Shown here piece after piece: positions 1 to 45,997 of a DNA stretch of 64,000 nucleotides. A model generated the notes under the pieces. That model did no database searches and was not told the DNA's origin. It was given only the letters and a program-made list of their open reading frames with translations. The DNA is taken from assembly GCF_030867145.1 (NCBI RefSeq), contig NC_134433.1, forward strand, positions 13,591,216-13,655,215. The letters are read 5' to 3'. How positions within the stretch are numbered: position 1 is the first letter of the stretch; each line of letters starts with the position of its first letter. The stretch comes from Opisthocomus hoazin (taxonomy: Eukaryota; Chordata; Aves; Opisthocomiformes; Opisthocomidae). The position numbers and the translations under genes are program-made.

Positions 1-35333
<35,333 letters not shown>

Positions 35334-37173
35334 GCACCACGGGGCCGCTCCCCGGACGGGCACAGCTCCGTCGGCTGCAGCCTTTGGACTCCTCTCCTTT
35401 AGGGCTTTGGATTCGGGGGATCGTGGTACCGGGGCAGCCAGGCGAGCGGGACACCCCACGCCAAGGCCTGGCTGCAGGGAAACCCTTCCCAGGGAACGAG
35501 GCAGCGGCGGTTTGCTCCGCTCAGCGGGTCCCGTCCCCTGAGGCTTTTCCAAAATGCCTCTGTGCACCCCGACGCGCTCACACACACACACGAGCGTGCA
35601 GATGCATGCACACCCGCGCGCCCGCGGGCACCACACGCCTGCATGCGCTGCGGCTCTGGCTCCTCTCCCGACTCCTTGCTGTACTGAATCACCTTCTCGC
35701 TGCCTTGCAATTCAGTGGCGAAAAACGAATGCATCGGCCTCCGTCCGTGTACCTAATGCGAGCAAACGGCGTCACTAAAACCTGGAACTGTTTTCTGAAG
35801 GCAAATTGTGCCGTATTTCTGGTGGTTTGTCAGTCTCTGTGGTTTGGGCCTAAACAGTCTTTTCTGCATTTAAAGCTCCTCCGCTGGAATGATTGTGTCC
35901 CCTGATAACCTAGGAAGACTGTTTGCTTTTCTTCCAGAAACGTTGTGCTCGTCCTCTCTGTTCACCCACGGGATGTTAGCCAGCGAGCCGAGAGCGCTGT
36001 GCGGACCACGGCTTCCCTCTCGCGGGCCCCAGGATCGAGCGGCTTCACGTTTGCGGAAATGAGGGAGCACCAAACACAAAGCTCAGCGAAGCCTCGGGCC
36101 GTTCCTGCTCCCTGGGCTCGGCAGCGAAGCCTCGCGCCGCCCTCGCAGCAGCCGCTCTCCTAGTGAAACCACGCCGTCCCGCCCAGAGCCACGCAGCCAG
36201 GCTTTCAGGCTCAGTTTTTCTAGCACTTTTCCCTGATTCATCCTTTTCCAGTTCATGCCATTACCTAAAACCCAGCCAAGGTGGTGATTTACTGGGTGGT
36301 GTGCGGTGAGCTCAGCCGGCGGCGTGTTTGCAGAGATGCTCAGCCCCGGCACGGCCATCGGGTTGGTCCATTTTCTGTCTCAAACGGCGTCCAAACCAAA
36401 TTTCTGTGCGCGACACAGTAATAATATAATAATGTTATAATAATAAACCCAGCTCGCATCCTCCATGACCCACCCTGGCCAGTCTCTGCATCCTCATCCC
36501 ACCGGGTGCTGGCTCTTGGGCAAACACGATGAAGTCGTCGACCAAGACCCAGCGCCCGGTGGGATGAGCTAAAACTTTCTGCAAAATGCTGCAACCTGAG
36601 AAATTTTTGAAGCCTTTGAGATTTCCTAGGAAGAGCTGCTGTTTCCCTGCCGGTCGCAATTACCTGCAGCTTCTGAGCCCTGTAGCTGTGTACGCGTGCG
36701 CTGCGTGTGCGTTGCCAACTTCTTTTTTTTTTTTTTTCTGGAAAGCAATCGGATCTCTGGAAACCTACGTTTACTTTTCAAAGTGACGATCGTGTTACAC
36801 TTTGATATGGGGGAGGGAAACAATATTCATAGGGGCTTTTTTAAGAACTTAATATTTGTAATGCATTCTACGGATATGCATGGATTTTATTTGAATGCCG
36901 GCAGCGTGTCAAGTAGGATTTTTCCCGGTAATCCTCTCTGCCTGTCACTGGTCCGGCACCTTAAAAATCCGCTTTGGGTCTGAGCTTCCAGGAGAGCTGC
37001 GGGAGCGCCGGGTCGGCCGTGCCTCCCTTTCCTCGCAAAGTTACTTTCAGTCCATCATTTTTTTCAGCACATCTCGCCATGGAACTGGTTTATGCCTGAG
37101 GCGGAGCAGGACGTGATGTGTGTGTGCGCGCGTGGGTTCCTTTACTTTGTATCCCAGTCTTTTCTAATTGACG

Positions 37174-37198
37174 GTCTGTCCGTCCGTCCGTCCGTCCC
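37174..37198 (+). repeat. TCCG tetranucleotide repeat
   Basis: GTCTGTCCGTCCGTCCGTCC, about five TCYG units, in the inferred DOC2B 3' UTR. Likely to vary in length between individuals. Confidence 0.8.
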
Positions 37199-37380
37199 AG
37201 CTGCATGCAGAGTGGTGGTCGTCATGCCAGGCCTCGTGAAATGTTTGATACCGATGTTTTGCTACCATGTGAAGGCTGCAGAAACTGTCCTGACCTGCAT
37301 CCTGAGAGACTTTTGTATTTCAGTATTATCTATCTGTGTACTTTTTGTCAGATTTGTTAATATTTATAACGAGAACCCAA

Positions 37381-37386
37381 AATAAA
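37381..37386 (+). promoter_or_regulatory. Candidate DOC2B polyadenylation signal AATAAA
   Basis: Canonical AATAAA about 2.05 kb after the DOC2B stop, at the end of a moderately AT-rich stretch. It is the most likely of the three AATAAA hexamers in the region, but no cDNA evidence is available. Confidence 0.5.
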
Positions 37387-38340
37387 AAGGGGGGGGAAAA
37401 AAAAGGTCAATGCTGGCCGTGCATTTTGAATCTCCTCGCGTCAGCACCACGGCCCGTGAGCTCGGCCTGGCTCTGATGGAGCAGCAAGCGCCCCAGAGAC
37501 GCGGGGTGAAGAGCTGGGGCTCGGGAAGCAGAAGGTGGTGGTAAAGCAGCGGAGCGGTGCTGCTTGGCTTCGTGCTCCGCTCTCCGATCTCTTGCTGCTG
37601 CAGCAGGAAAAAAATAAAATAGCGTAAATGCAGTGGCTCCACATCCCCGGTCTCATCGGGGACTCCGCTCTGCTGCAGCAGGGTGCTGGGACGTTCGCAC
37701 AGGGACTGTGGAGGGTGGGAGGGGGTTAGGCAAGGGAGGGGTTAAAAAAAGAAAAAAAGGAGAAAAAAAATTAAAAAATAAAAAAGCCTGGGCCCTTCTG
37801 AGTTTTCCATTAACTTCGTGTCACTCAAGGCACAACTCAGCAGCATTAGCATCAGGGGTGAGGGACCCCAGGGCTGGGTCGGGGCAGGCTCAGCTCAGAG
37901 CTCGCCATCGCGACGCTGTCGCCGTGCTCCCCAGGGCGAAGGGGCAGGGACACCCCCGGCCAGCTGTGCCGGCTGATGTTGACTCTCCTGGCTGTAGTTT
38001 TGGGTTGATCGAGGGTGTAGTTCCAGAGGTTAAAATGCCAGCAGCGAGCAGCGGGGCTGCCCACCGCTGCTACAGGCAATGCCCTCCCTGGAGGCTGCCA
38101 TCGCCCGTGGGATGCCCTGACGGCGTCGGCACCCACCTCGCCCTTCGCTGGCACCCACCTCGCCCTCCACCAGCACAGCTCCCCGGCCCGGACCCCGGCA
38201 GCGGCGTGAGGAACCCGCCCGGGTCCCCGCATGCGATTCACCGGCCGCGCCAGGCCCCCACAGCCTGTGACAGGGGCACGGGCAGCCCAGGTACACACAA
38301 GTACGGCCCAAACCGAGCTGCCCTCGAGACAGACGGACAC

Positions 38341-38468
38341 ACGCCCACCTACCTTACATATACATGCCCCAACACTGATATAAATATGTATCTATACACA
38401 TATTATATATACATACTCATGCATATTTGTGCATGTATGCATATATACATGTGTGTGTATATATGTGA
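38341..38468. repeat. TA/CA/TG-rich simple sequence
   Basis: Degenerate mixture of TATA, ACAT, CACA and GTGT runs over about 130 bases, including TATATACATAC and ATGTGTGTGTATATATG. Imperfect microsatellite with no coding signal. Confidence 0.75.
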
Positions 38469-39043
38469 CTGAGTTAACTAATTATATGCGTGTGGCTATT
38501 CATATATTTTTAAAAATACAGTCTTGGTGTGTCTCCATACCATTGTCACCCACTGCCAAGGTGCAGGAGCCACAGCGGAGGCAGGGCCGGGAGCGGGGCG
38601 AGCATCCCCGGACACGGGGCGTGCAGAGCGCATCAGGGCAGGGAGCAGCGGTGCCGAGGGCCAAGGGTCCGGCTCAGCGACTGGGGTGGCCGATGCCCAT
38701 GGCCGGCCCCAGCCCCCCAGCACGGCAGCTGCCCTGGCACAGCCCAGCCCGGCACATGGCGTTCATCCACCGGCCGCAATCAATCAGCTCAGGGGAGCAG
38801 AGCCCTGCGCACCGCGGGGCTGTGGCCGCCCACAGGACGTGCAGCTGAGATACACGCGTGTGTGGGGACATGTGTGTGCTCGGGGCTCGCTGTGCTCCTG
38901 GGGGTTGGATCGGGGTGGACGGGATGGGAGTAACAGTGGCCGAGAAAGCCCATGGCACCAGGAATAACTGGCCAGTCCCGGGCGCCTGGCCAGCGCAGGG
39001 GTCACACTTGTGGGGGAAGGGAGGTGGGAAGCAGACAGGGGGA

Positions 39044-39121
39044 GAAAAAAAAAAAGGGAAAAAAAAAAATCTATTTGCTCAATTAAATGATGCACTGCTC
39101 AGTCATCACATTTTTTTTTTT
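39044..39121. repeat. A-tracts and T-tract upstream of pinopsin promoter
   Basis: Two A runs separated by GGG (39044-39069) and a T run (39111-39121), 40 bases apart, just upstream of the first TATA box. Such poly(dA:dT) tracts disfavour nucleosomes; here they could keep the promoter open or simply be drifted A-tails. Confidence 0.7.
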
Positions 39122-39158
39122 AAGTCACTCTTTATCCCCTCCGGAATAAAGAGCTGAT

Positions 39159-39166
39159 TATAAATA
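39159..39166 (+). promoter_or_regulatory. Distal TATA box of pinopsin (TATAAATA)
   Basis: TATAAATAGG is close to the ideal TATA box and lies 154 bases before the pinopsin ATG. A GATTA core (OTX/CRX-type site, as used in photoreceptor and pineal genes) overlaps its left side at 39156-39160, and another is at 39193-39197. Confidence 0.55.
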
Positions 39167-39258
39167 GGGAGGCGGGGAGAACAAACCTTTCAGATTAAAT
39201 AAACGCTCAAGGTATTTTGATGCAAAGCTCCTCTGGGGCGTGTCAGGCCCTCCTGCTT

Positions 39259-39264
39259 TATAAA
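39259..39264 (+). promoter_or_regulatory. Proximal TATA box of pinopsin (TATAAA)
   Basis: TTTATAAAGAG at 49 bases before the chosen start codon, which would place transcription start at about 39290 and give a very short leader. It competes with the distal box at 39159; only one may be used. Confidence 0.5.
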
Positions 39265-39312
39265 GAGGCTTTGCTTTTGGGGAGGGTCACCTGCATCGGC
39301 TCCAGAAGACCG

Positions 39313-39661
39313 ATGGACTCCTCCAACCACTCGCAGGAGCCCCCGCATACGGGGACCCCGGGGCCTTTCGATGGCCCCCAGTGGCCCCACCAGGCCCCCC
39401 GGGGCTTGTACCTGTCGGTGGCCGTGCTGATGGGCATCGTTGTGGTCTCGGCCTCGGTTGTGAATGGCTTGGTCATTGTGGTTTCCATCAGGTACAAGAA
39501 GCTCCGATCACCCCTGAACTACATCCTGGTGAACCTGGCTGTGGCCGACCTGCTGGTGACGCTCTGCGGCAGCTCTGTCAGCTTCTCCAACAACATCAAT
39601 GGCTTCTTCGTGTTTGGCAAGCGGATGTGCGAGCTGGAGGGCTTCATGGTCTCCCTGACAG
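39313..39661 (+). CDS. Pinopsin exon 1
   Basis: Residues 1-116 plus one base of G117, donor CTGACAG|GTAAGG. Extracellular N-terminus, TM1, TM2 (LNYILVNLAVADLLVTL) and the start of TM3 with C106 and the counterion E109. Confidence 0.94.
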
Positions 39662-42101
39662 GTAAGGACCCGAACCTTGGGACCTACCTTGGTCTTTGGC
39701 TGGTGTCATTGCATTTAGCGAAGGAGCTTTGGGGGTGTTTCATCAGCTTGCTGCTGCTGCTGCTTCTAAAGGCCATGCATTCACACATGACATAAAACTC
39801 ATGTCCCTCAGCCATTCTTCAGTTCAGGGAAGGGTCAAGTAGGTGGTTGGCTGTGCCAGGTCACCACATGCTCTTCATAGGGAGGGAACTGTCACCTGAG
39901 GAGTCCTCTCTCGGGATGTGCTTCGTGGGTGCCAGCTGGCTGCTCTATCACCACATGGGTCTTTGTGTGTGTTCCAGAAACACTGCACAAAACCTTTTGC
40001 TGAGAACAGTCCAGTGGAGAAACCGTGGTCACATCCACAACATGTCACAGATACCCAGTTGCCAACTTCATTTTTAAAGGCCAAATATCCTCACAGCTAT
40101 CCTTGCCGTGAGAAAAACATCTGACAGTTTACAACAATATTTACTTCAACAGCTCTCAATCGCCAGCTGCCACATCCCAGCATGGGCAGCAGAGTGGCAG
40201 CAGAGCCTGTTCCCAAGACCCAAACCCTCCTCTCCCCAGGCATCGTGGGGCTGTGGTCCCTGGCCATCCTGGCCTTCGAGCGGTATGTGGTGGTCTGCAG
40301 ACCCCTGGGAGACTTTCGGTTCCAGCATCGGCACGCCGTCAGTGGCTGTGCCTTCACATGGAGCTGGTCACTGCTCTGGACGACCCCACCGCTCCTGGGC
40401 TGGAGCAGCTACGTGCCTGAAGGTAGGGGAGATGCACTTTGGACACGAGCTCAACTCGACAGCTTCTTCCTGTGTGTTGTTTTCAAGCGCAGGGTAGTTG
40501 GAGAGTCTCTGTTCTGGTATTCAAAATGCTAACACCTCCTGCTCGCTCAGTCAGTCGTCATCTCCGGGCGGTTGTTCTTCAGAAGTTCCCCACTGCACAA
40601 CACGCTGTGGCCGTTCCTACCTGTCTGCTGGACCTCGAGGCCACGAGGGGCTCTGGGTGCCGGAGCGGACCGAGCAGCACCCAGCACATCCCCAGCCCCA
40701 ATCTGCTGCGGTGGAGGCTTGGTGTGACGCTCCATGCCACAACAGCTCACCCTCCTCCATAGAGTAGCTGGCCAGGCAGAAACAGCAGGGCCTGATCTCC
40801 AGGCCCTCAGGGATGGGAAAGTGAAGGGAGCTTGGGCAGCATCGCTGAGAGGTGACAGCGCCGGCATTTGCTGTGCTGGAGCCTGATCCCGAGCCTCCAT
40901 CCAAGCCCAGGATCAGCTTAGGCTTGTTTCAAAACATACTTGTTCCAGGTCTGAGAACCTCTTGCGGGCCCAACTGGTACACGGGTGGCAGCAGCAACAA
41001 CAGCTACATCTTGTCCTTGTTTGTCACCTGCTTCGTGATGCCCCTCGGCCTGATTCTCTTCTCCTACGCCAACCTGCTGATGACCCTGAGAGCGGTAAGT
41101 ACGGCGAGTACGGGGGAGGGAATGGTTTTCCGCTCACAAAACACTGGCGAGGCATTTCACAGTCGGGATGAGGCAGGTCTCTGCGACAGCCGATGGCGCT
41201 GACATCTCCGGGCGCCAAGGGATGGCAGTGCTGTGGGGAGCTGCCGAGCAGGCTTCTCTCCAAACTCCTGGCAGGCTGCGGCGCAGCAGCAAGACTCGGA
41301 CACAACACAGCAGGCGGAGCGGGAGGTGACGCGCATGGTGATCGCGATGGTGATGGCCTTCCTCGTCTGCTGGCTGCCCTACACCACGTTTGCGCTGGTG
41401 GTGGCCACCAACAAGGACATCGCCATCCAGCCAGCGCTCGCATCCCTGCCCTCCTACTTCTCCAAGACCGCCACGGTTTACAATCCAATCATCTACGTCT
41501 TCATGAACAAACAGGTGAGAGAGAAAGCCACCAGCTAAGGAAAGCACAGATCCACTGGGGCTCCTGGAGAACAACTTAACGGCCTCATAAAATGTGGAGG
41601 AACCATCCATCCTATCTGGGCACGTAGACGCAGGCTCGATCCAGGAGCTGCTGTATAAGCAGCAAGGTTTTGGGAATAAAATGGAAAGGGAGGGAGCAGC
41701 CTCCGAGCCTGAGCAAGAGCTCATTTTCTGCTTCCGTGATTTTATGGGGTCAGGCAACTTAATTTTAGATCGCAAACTGCTCATGGAACACACAGAGCAA
41801 ATAGAATGAAACTTTTATTGTCGATAAACTGCAAAGAGTTGGGCTGGGGATGGGTACAGATCTCACCCAAAACACAGTAGTTGTGTCCCCCCCTCAGCCT
41901 TCACCCCCGAGTCCCGAGGGGGACGCCGGCTTTCTGCCCCGACACGTAACCTCTCCTTTCTCTGCCCAGTTTCAGAGCTGCCTGCTGAAAATGGTGAGCT
42001 GCGGTCACCACCCCGGGGGGACGGGAAAAGCCACTCCAGCTGCCCCCGGCCCCCGTGCAGATGGGCTGCGGAATAAGGTGACACCGTCCCACCCCGTCTA
42101 A
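39313..42101 (+). CDS. Pinopsin, pineal photoreceptor opsin (complete, 5 exons)
   Basis: Blue-sensitive light-sensing GPCR of pineal photoreceptors that binds retinal and signals through transducin-type G proteins (family knowledge). Exons 39313-39661, 40240-40422, 40949-41094, 41275-41514, 41970-42101; all GT-AG and in phase, 349 residues, close to chicken pinopsin (351 from memory). Seen: N-glycosylation site N5-H-S; seven hydrophobic segments; disulfide cysteines C106 and C183; counterion E109; E130-R131-Y132; retinal-binding lysine K290 in YFSKTATVY; NPIIY 296-300; possible palmitoylation cysteines C310 and C317; C-terminus TPSHPV. The 240-base exon 4 matches the classic visual-opsin gene structure. 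The start MDSSNHSQ aligns with chicken pinopsin; an in-frame ATG at 39220 would add 31 residues. Rhodopsin, VA and parapinopsin were considered; GTPGPFDGPQWP and the TM sequences point to pinopsin. Confidence 0.95.
39662..40239 (+). other. Pinopsin intron 1
   Basis: GTAAGG to CCCCAG, 578 bases. No gene or repeat recognised. Introns 2 (40423-40948) and 4 (41515-41969) are also over 400 bases and show nothing further. Confidence 0.8.
40240..40422 (+). CDS. Pinopsin exon 2
   Basis: Acceptor CTCCCCAG|GC, donor CTGAAG|GTAGGG. Residues 117-177 plus one base of G178: rest of TM3 with ERYVVV and TM4 (WSLLWTTPPLLGWSSY). Confidence 0.94.
40949..41094 (+). CDS. Pinopsin exon 3
   Basis: Acceptor TTCCAG|GT, donor GCG|GTAAGT. 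Residues 178-226: extracellular loop 2 with C183 (TSCGPNWYTGG) and TM5. Confidence 0.94.
41275..41514 (+). CDS. Pinopsin exon 4
   Basis: Acceptor TGGCAG|GC, donor CAG|GTGAGA; 240 bases, residues 227-306. Contains intracellular loop 3 (AAAQQQDSDTTQQAE), TM6 (CWLPY), and TM7 with K290 and NPIIY. Confidence 0.95.
41970..42101 (+). CDS. Pinopsin exon 5 with stop
   Basis: Acceptor TGCCCAG|TT. Residues 307-349 and TAA at 42099-42101. Helix 8 and cytoplasmic tail (FQSCLLKMVSC, LRNKVTPSHPV). Confidence 0.93.
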   Translation, partial: FQSCLLKMVSCGHHPGGTGKATPAAPGPRADGLRNKVTPSHPV

Positions 42102-42404
42102 CGCCGGCCAGATCCCACCTGCACCAGCCTGGGCTCTGGCTCAGCCTGTCCACCCAGCCCCGTCCACCATGGGCACCGGGAAGAGCCCGGAGCAGTCGCT
42201 GCTTCCCACGCAAGGAGACGGGTGGCTCTTGGAGCTCAGGGAGGTCCCCAGCAGCCCCCCTGGTGCTCCCCAGAAAGACACAGCATTTTGAGCAGGAGAG
42301 GAGCCACCCCGCCGTCAGATACACCACAAACTTTTACTTCACTGCCCTAAAGAAGCGCCCCTCCCTCCCAGCCCCTCGCCTCGGGGAATCAGGAGTCTTT
42401 TAAG

Positions 42405-42410
42405 AATAAA
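42405..42410 (+). promoter_or_regulatory. Candidate pinopsin polyadenylation signal
   Basis: AATAAA 304 bases past the stop codon. A second AATAAA at 42589-42594 would give a longer transcript. Neither can be confirmed without RNA. Confidence 0.5.
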
Positions 42411-42601
42411 GAAAATAACGGTCATTTTTCCCTGATGCAAAGCGTCCCAGCCATAGCACAGAGCCGCACGCTTGCCTTCCCTCGACCGACCCAGTCCTGG
42501 CTGCGTTGCCTGATCTCGCTGCGAAGGTTGGGGTCACGCTGTGAAACTGGCAAAAATCCAGCGGGAATGCTTAAGCGCAGACTGCATTAATAAACATTAA
42601 T

Positions 42602-44978
42602 GACCACTGACAAGCTCACGTGTGTCTGTTTTACTGGCTGATCAAGGGTTCGACAGAAAACACTTCACCCCCCGCTACTGCGGCTGGCACTCCGCCTCTC
42701 GTGGCAAGGGCCACATCTGCCATCATCACGGGTAGTAAGGAAACAATCAGCTCGAAGACACAAAGTTATGTATTTTATTTAAGGCAATAAGGGAAGTTCT
42801 TAAATGCACGGATTTCCCAGCAAGGGTGAAGCCCCAGGTTGTACCAGGCCCCGTGGACGAGGCACAGCAGAGCCACTGCTGCCCCAGCAGCCGGGATGTT
42901 AACAGAAAGCGAAAGATACCAAAGCCTGTAAGAAAGAAATAAAGAGAAAAATCCCTGCGTGGGGTTCCACAGCTGCACACCCGATCCTGAATCCCAAACC
43001 TCAACGTTTATCTACACCGGCTGCACCTACACGAGTGGGCTGCAATGCAGCCAGAGTCCACGGGTAAGGTTCCCAAGCACAAGGTTTAGGCAACACCGCG
43101 GGCAGCGACTCCCCGAGACTCTGCTTTATCAAACTCCTCTCTCTCCAGAGATGCTGTCAGCAGCTTGCCTGCCTTCACAGCTAATTGTCCTTCAAAATTT
43201 GATTCCGAACACTCAAATTGTTTTCAAAATGAGACCGATCCACAGTCATGAGATTTAAAGGTTCACTCTCCCCTCCGCAGTTTTGTTTTCTCTCTCTCTC
43301 CCCCCTCCTCCCACCACCTTCCACAGCTTTTGCTGCTGCAGCGAACGCAGGCAGGAGGCAGAGGGAAGCAATGCTGGAAGCTGCTCATCGCCTCACTCAC
43401 ACGCAGTCAGGAAGGCAATCTGGATTATGAGGAGACTTGGGAGACCAAGGGGTTTTTTCTCCATCTGAGATTCTCTGCTCCAGAACCAGAACAAAACAAA
43501 AATCCCCAAACCAAGCCCAGAACGACGGCAGGTACAAGGGAGCTGAAACGCAGCTGCTTAGAGAATGAGCAGGTGTTTTTCTTGTCTTCACCCAACCCTA
43601 CCGCGGGGTCTGCCAGCACCCCCGGGCAGAGCCGCATCCCCACCCCCGTGTCTCGACCTCCCTCTCGCCGCTTGCCTGCCCACGCACACAACGGCTCGCA
43701 TGCTGGCAGCTCAGCAAGGAATTAGAACGGCTCAGTATCTCTGTTTTAATTTAATTAATTGGCCTTTCATTCTCTCAGAGGCTGAAAAGCAGCATTAGAT
43801 GGGCCCCCTCTGATCTTCTCTGCTGTCTTTCGCTGGTCTTTGTTTAATTGTTCCTGCTAATCATAGCTTTTGTGTCCATGCTTTATGTTATTAGGATGAT
43901 TTACATTCATGCTAAACTTAAATCTGGAAAAGTACAAGCAGCTGAAAAACTGAAATCTTCAACTGCAGTGTTCTGGCCTCGATAAGGAGAGCAGACAGGC
44001 TATGGGACTACTCGAAAGGCTCTCCACCAACAGAAATAAAAATTCTCCACATTAAGATGAAAAAAAGATAGGGAAATGGTTCACAGTCTGCTCACCATTG
44101 GGTCAGATAAAACAGAAAAAGAAATCCCAGAAGCTAAGGAGACTTCACGTGTTACAAACCAAAGCAATATATAATTACGTGCATGTAAAAATACATCTGT
44201 GCCTGCGTTAAGTCCACCACACTGCTGCAGCCCTGCAATTACTCTTAATTTAATTGAGCAAGTCTATGACACATAACAAAATACTGCCCAAAGGGAGAGG
44301 GAAGGACCCTCGGCTACCTGTCAGTTACAGGGCACCAGCCACTAAGGACAGAATCACACAATAAATCTGTGACTTAACTTTTCCTGCATTTGTCATCACC
44401 CTCTTCTGTTCCTCACAACAGGCTGCACCGTAACACAACGCTCTGCACAGCCCCAGGATGATGTCAAGCAGGGTCTCATTCCAGCAGCTTACATCAAGAA
44501 TGTAAAGTTCTTCGAGCTGCGGCAAGGATGCAGAACTCGCCCACACAGAAGGCCGGGTACCTGCAGCTGATGCAAGCCCAGGTTAAGAAAATACTCAACT
44601 TTTGTCTGGACAGAACTGTGTAATGCACAAGAGTGGGCCCTGTTCCCCAGGCACTGGCGCTGCCGGTAACCTGAGGTAGAACTCAAACTGCAGCCTCCTC
44701 GCTGCTGGCACTTCCGCTCTAGCTCCATCACTACGGCGACATGACTAAATGGATCCAAGATTTTTCTTTTTTCTTGATCTCTTCTGAAGAAAGCTCCCCC
44801 AAGCCTGACAGTTTGCAGCACCTTCCCTGGAGCAGCTCTACTGGTATCCAGTTGTATACATAGTCTGATGATGCGAAATATAGTTAATAAGTAAAAAACC
44901 AAACCAAACAAAGAACCCCCAAAAGAACCCCCAAAACCAGAAAAAGAACTGCATGACAAGCATAATAACCTTGGGAAC
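42602..44978. other. Intergenic region between the pinopsin and TEX14 3' ends
   Basis: Non-coding by inspection. The base composition changes here from GC-rich to AT-rich. A pyrimidine run lies at 43287-43318. The minus-strand open frame at 44489-44959 has no recognisable domain. An AATAAA on the minus strand at 42774-42779 could end a longer TEX14 3' UTR. Confidence 0.6.
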
Positions 44979-44984
44979 TTTATT
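44979..44984 (-). promoter_or_regulatory. Candidate TEX14 polyadenylation signal
   Basis: TTTATT on the plus strand (AATAAA on the minus strand), about 980 bases past the inferred TEX14 stop. It is the nearest canonical hexamer downstream; ATTAAA variants occur earlier (near 45258 and 45479). Confidence 0.4.
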
Positions 44985-45963
44985 ATTATTGTTAAACCAA
45001 ACTATTAACAGTTACAGGCAGGCAGCACTTCCCCACACGAAAGCTCGTGGCACACCCAGCCGTACGCAGGCAGCTGAAATCCCAGGGTCTGTTCAACAGG
45101 GCCAAGGACAAGCTTCACACCACCTGCACCTCAACAGTATTTATCACATGAAAAGTTAAACACCAGCTTGCTGTGCCCATCAAAATCACGATCCAAAGCT
45201 CAATTGTATCCAGGGACTTTTTTTTTTTTCCTTGGATGAGGCCTACCAAAAGCGTGGTTTAATTAAACAACAGGTACCCCTGCAATACTAACCAGGTTTT
45301 GTCATATTCTTGTCTAATGCTGGCAGGGAATGTATTGCTGCACTTGCAATCTCTGAAGAACACTGCCTTTTTCTCATTAGCTTTTTGCACAGCAATTAAT
45401 CCCCTTAATCAGCCAAATCAGTTCAATGCTAGATTACAAAAGCTCTAAGAAATGAGAAAACAAGAAATTACCTTGTTAAATTTAATGAGCAAGGAAAAAC
45501 ATACACTACATGGGCTGTAACAGCGCTCCACACTCCAGCATGGAAAAACTGAACAAGTGCCTGAGCAGTCAGAGCCGTCCACAGAATTACAATCATTTTG
45601 TCTGTAACGCTGAAAACTGCACAGTGCAACAGAGCAAGAAATTCTTCTGCTGATGACAGCGTGCATGCGAAGAACAAAACCCCACCGCACAGCCAGTTTC
45701 ATAAGAACATTATATTCAGAAAACAGTTCAATTCTGCTATATTACTGATACTGCCTTTATAGGCAATGATGGCGTAACACCAGCTCAAACTGTGTTACAA
45801 AGCAAACCAGCAGATTTTCTTCTGTACTTGCTGCTGCAGTTCAAACCAGTCTGAGCTTTAACCTTGTTTATATGGCCGAAAAGGGTTGCAATTCGCAAGC
45901 TGCATACTGTCCAAGCAGCAGCCAGCAGGTGATGTGTTAGAACTTCTTCACTATCCATGTTAA

Positions 45964-45997
45964 TCATGTAGGAGAGCTCTGATCCAAAACAATTATC
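45964..45997 (-). CDS. TEX14: TEX14 terminal coding exon, [10 protein letters not shown] and stop
   Basis: Acceptor CCACCCCCACAG|GA; reads [10 protein letters not shown] then TGA at 45966-45964. IIVLDQS is the conserved C-terminus of TEX14, which fixes the end of the gene. Confidence 0.83.

Larger units (their letters stand above)
35334..37400 (+). other. DOC2B: DOC2B 3' UTR (approximate end)
   Basis: Follows the TGA and runs to the AATAAA at 37381. Another AATAAA at 36442 offers a shorter end and one at 37613 a longer one. It contains a CA repeat (35579-35591), a T run (36721-36738) and a TCCG repeat (37174-37198). The extent is inferred only from poly(A) signals. Confidence 0.6.
37401..39150. 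other. Intergenic region between DOC2B and pinopsin
   Basis: No gene recognised. Holds a TA/CA-rich simple-sequence stretch (38341-38468) and long A and T runs just before the pinopsin promoter. The plus-strand open frame at 37633-38472 is built of lysine-rich and repeat-derived sequence and is not credible as a gene. Confidence 0.7.

Noticed and set aside
37633-38472. 279-codon plus-strand frame between DOC2B and pinopsin
   Set aside because: Begins in a lysine run encoded by A tracts and ends in Y/I/C residues encoded by a TA/CA repeat; not a real protein.
39220-39312. Pinopsin start at the upstream ATG as the default model
   Set aside because: MDSSNHSQ at 39313 aligns with the chicken N-terminus and keeps the usual length; the upstream start is kept only as a finding.
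44489-44959. 156-codon minus-strand frame after TEX14
   Set aside because: No recognisable domain, lies in the inferred TEX14 downstream region, and has no splice continuity with the gene.
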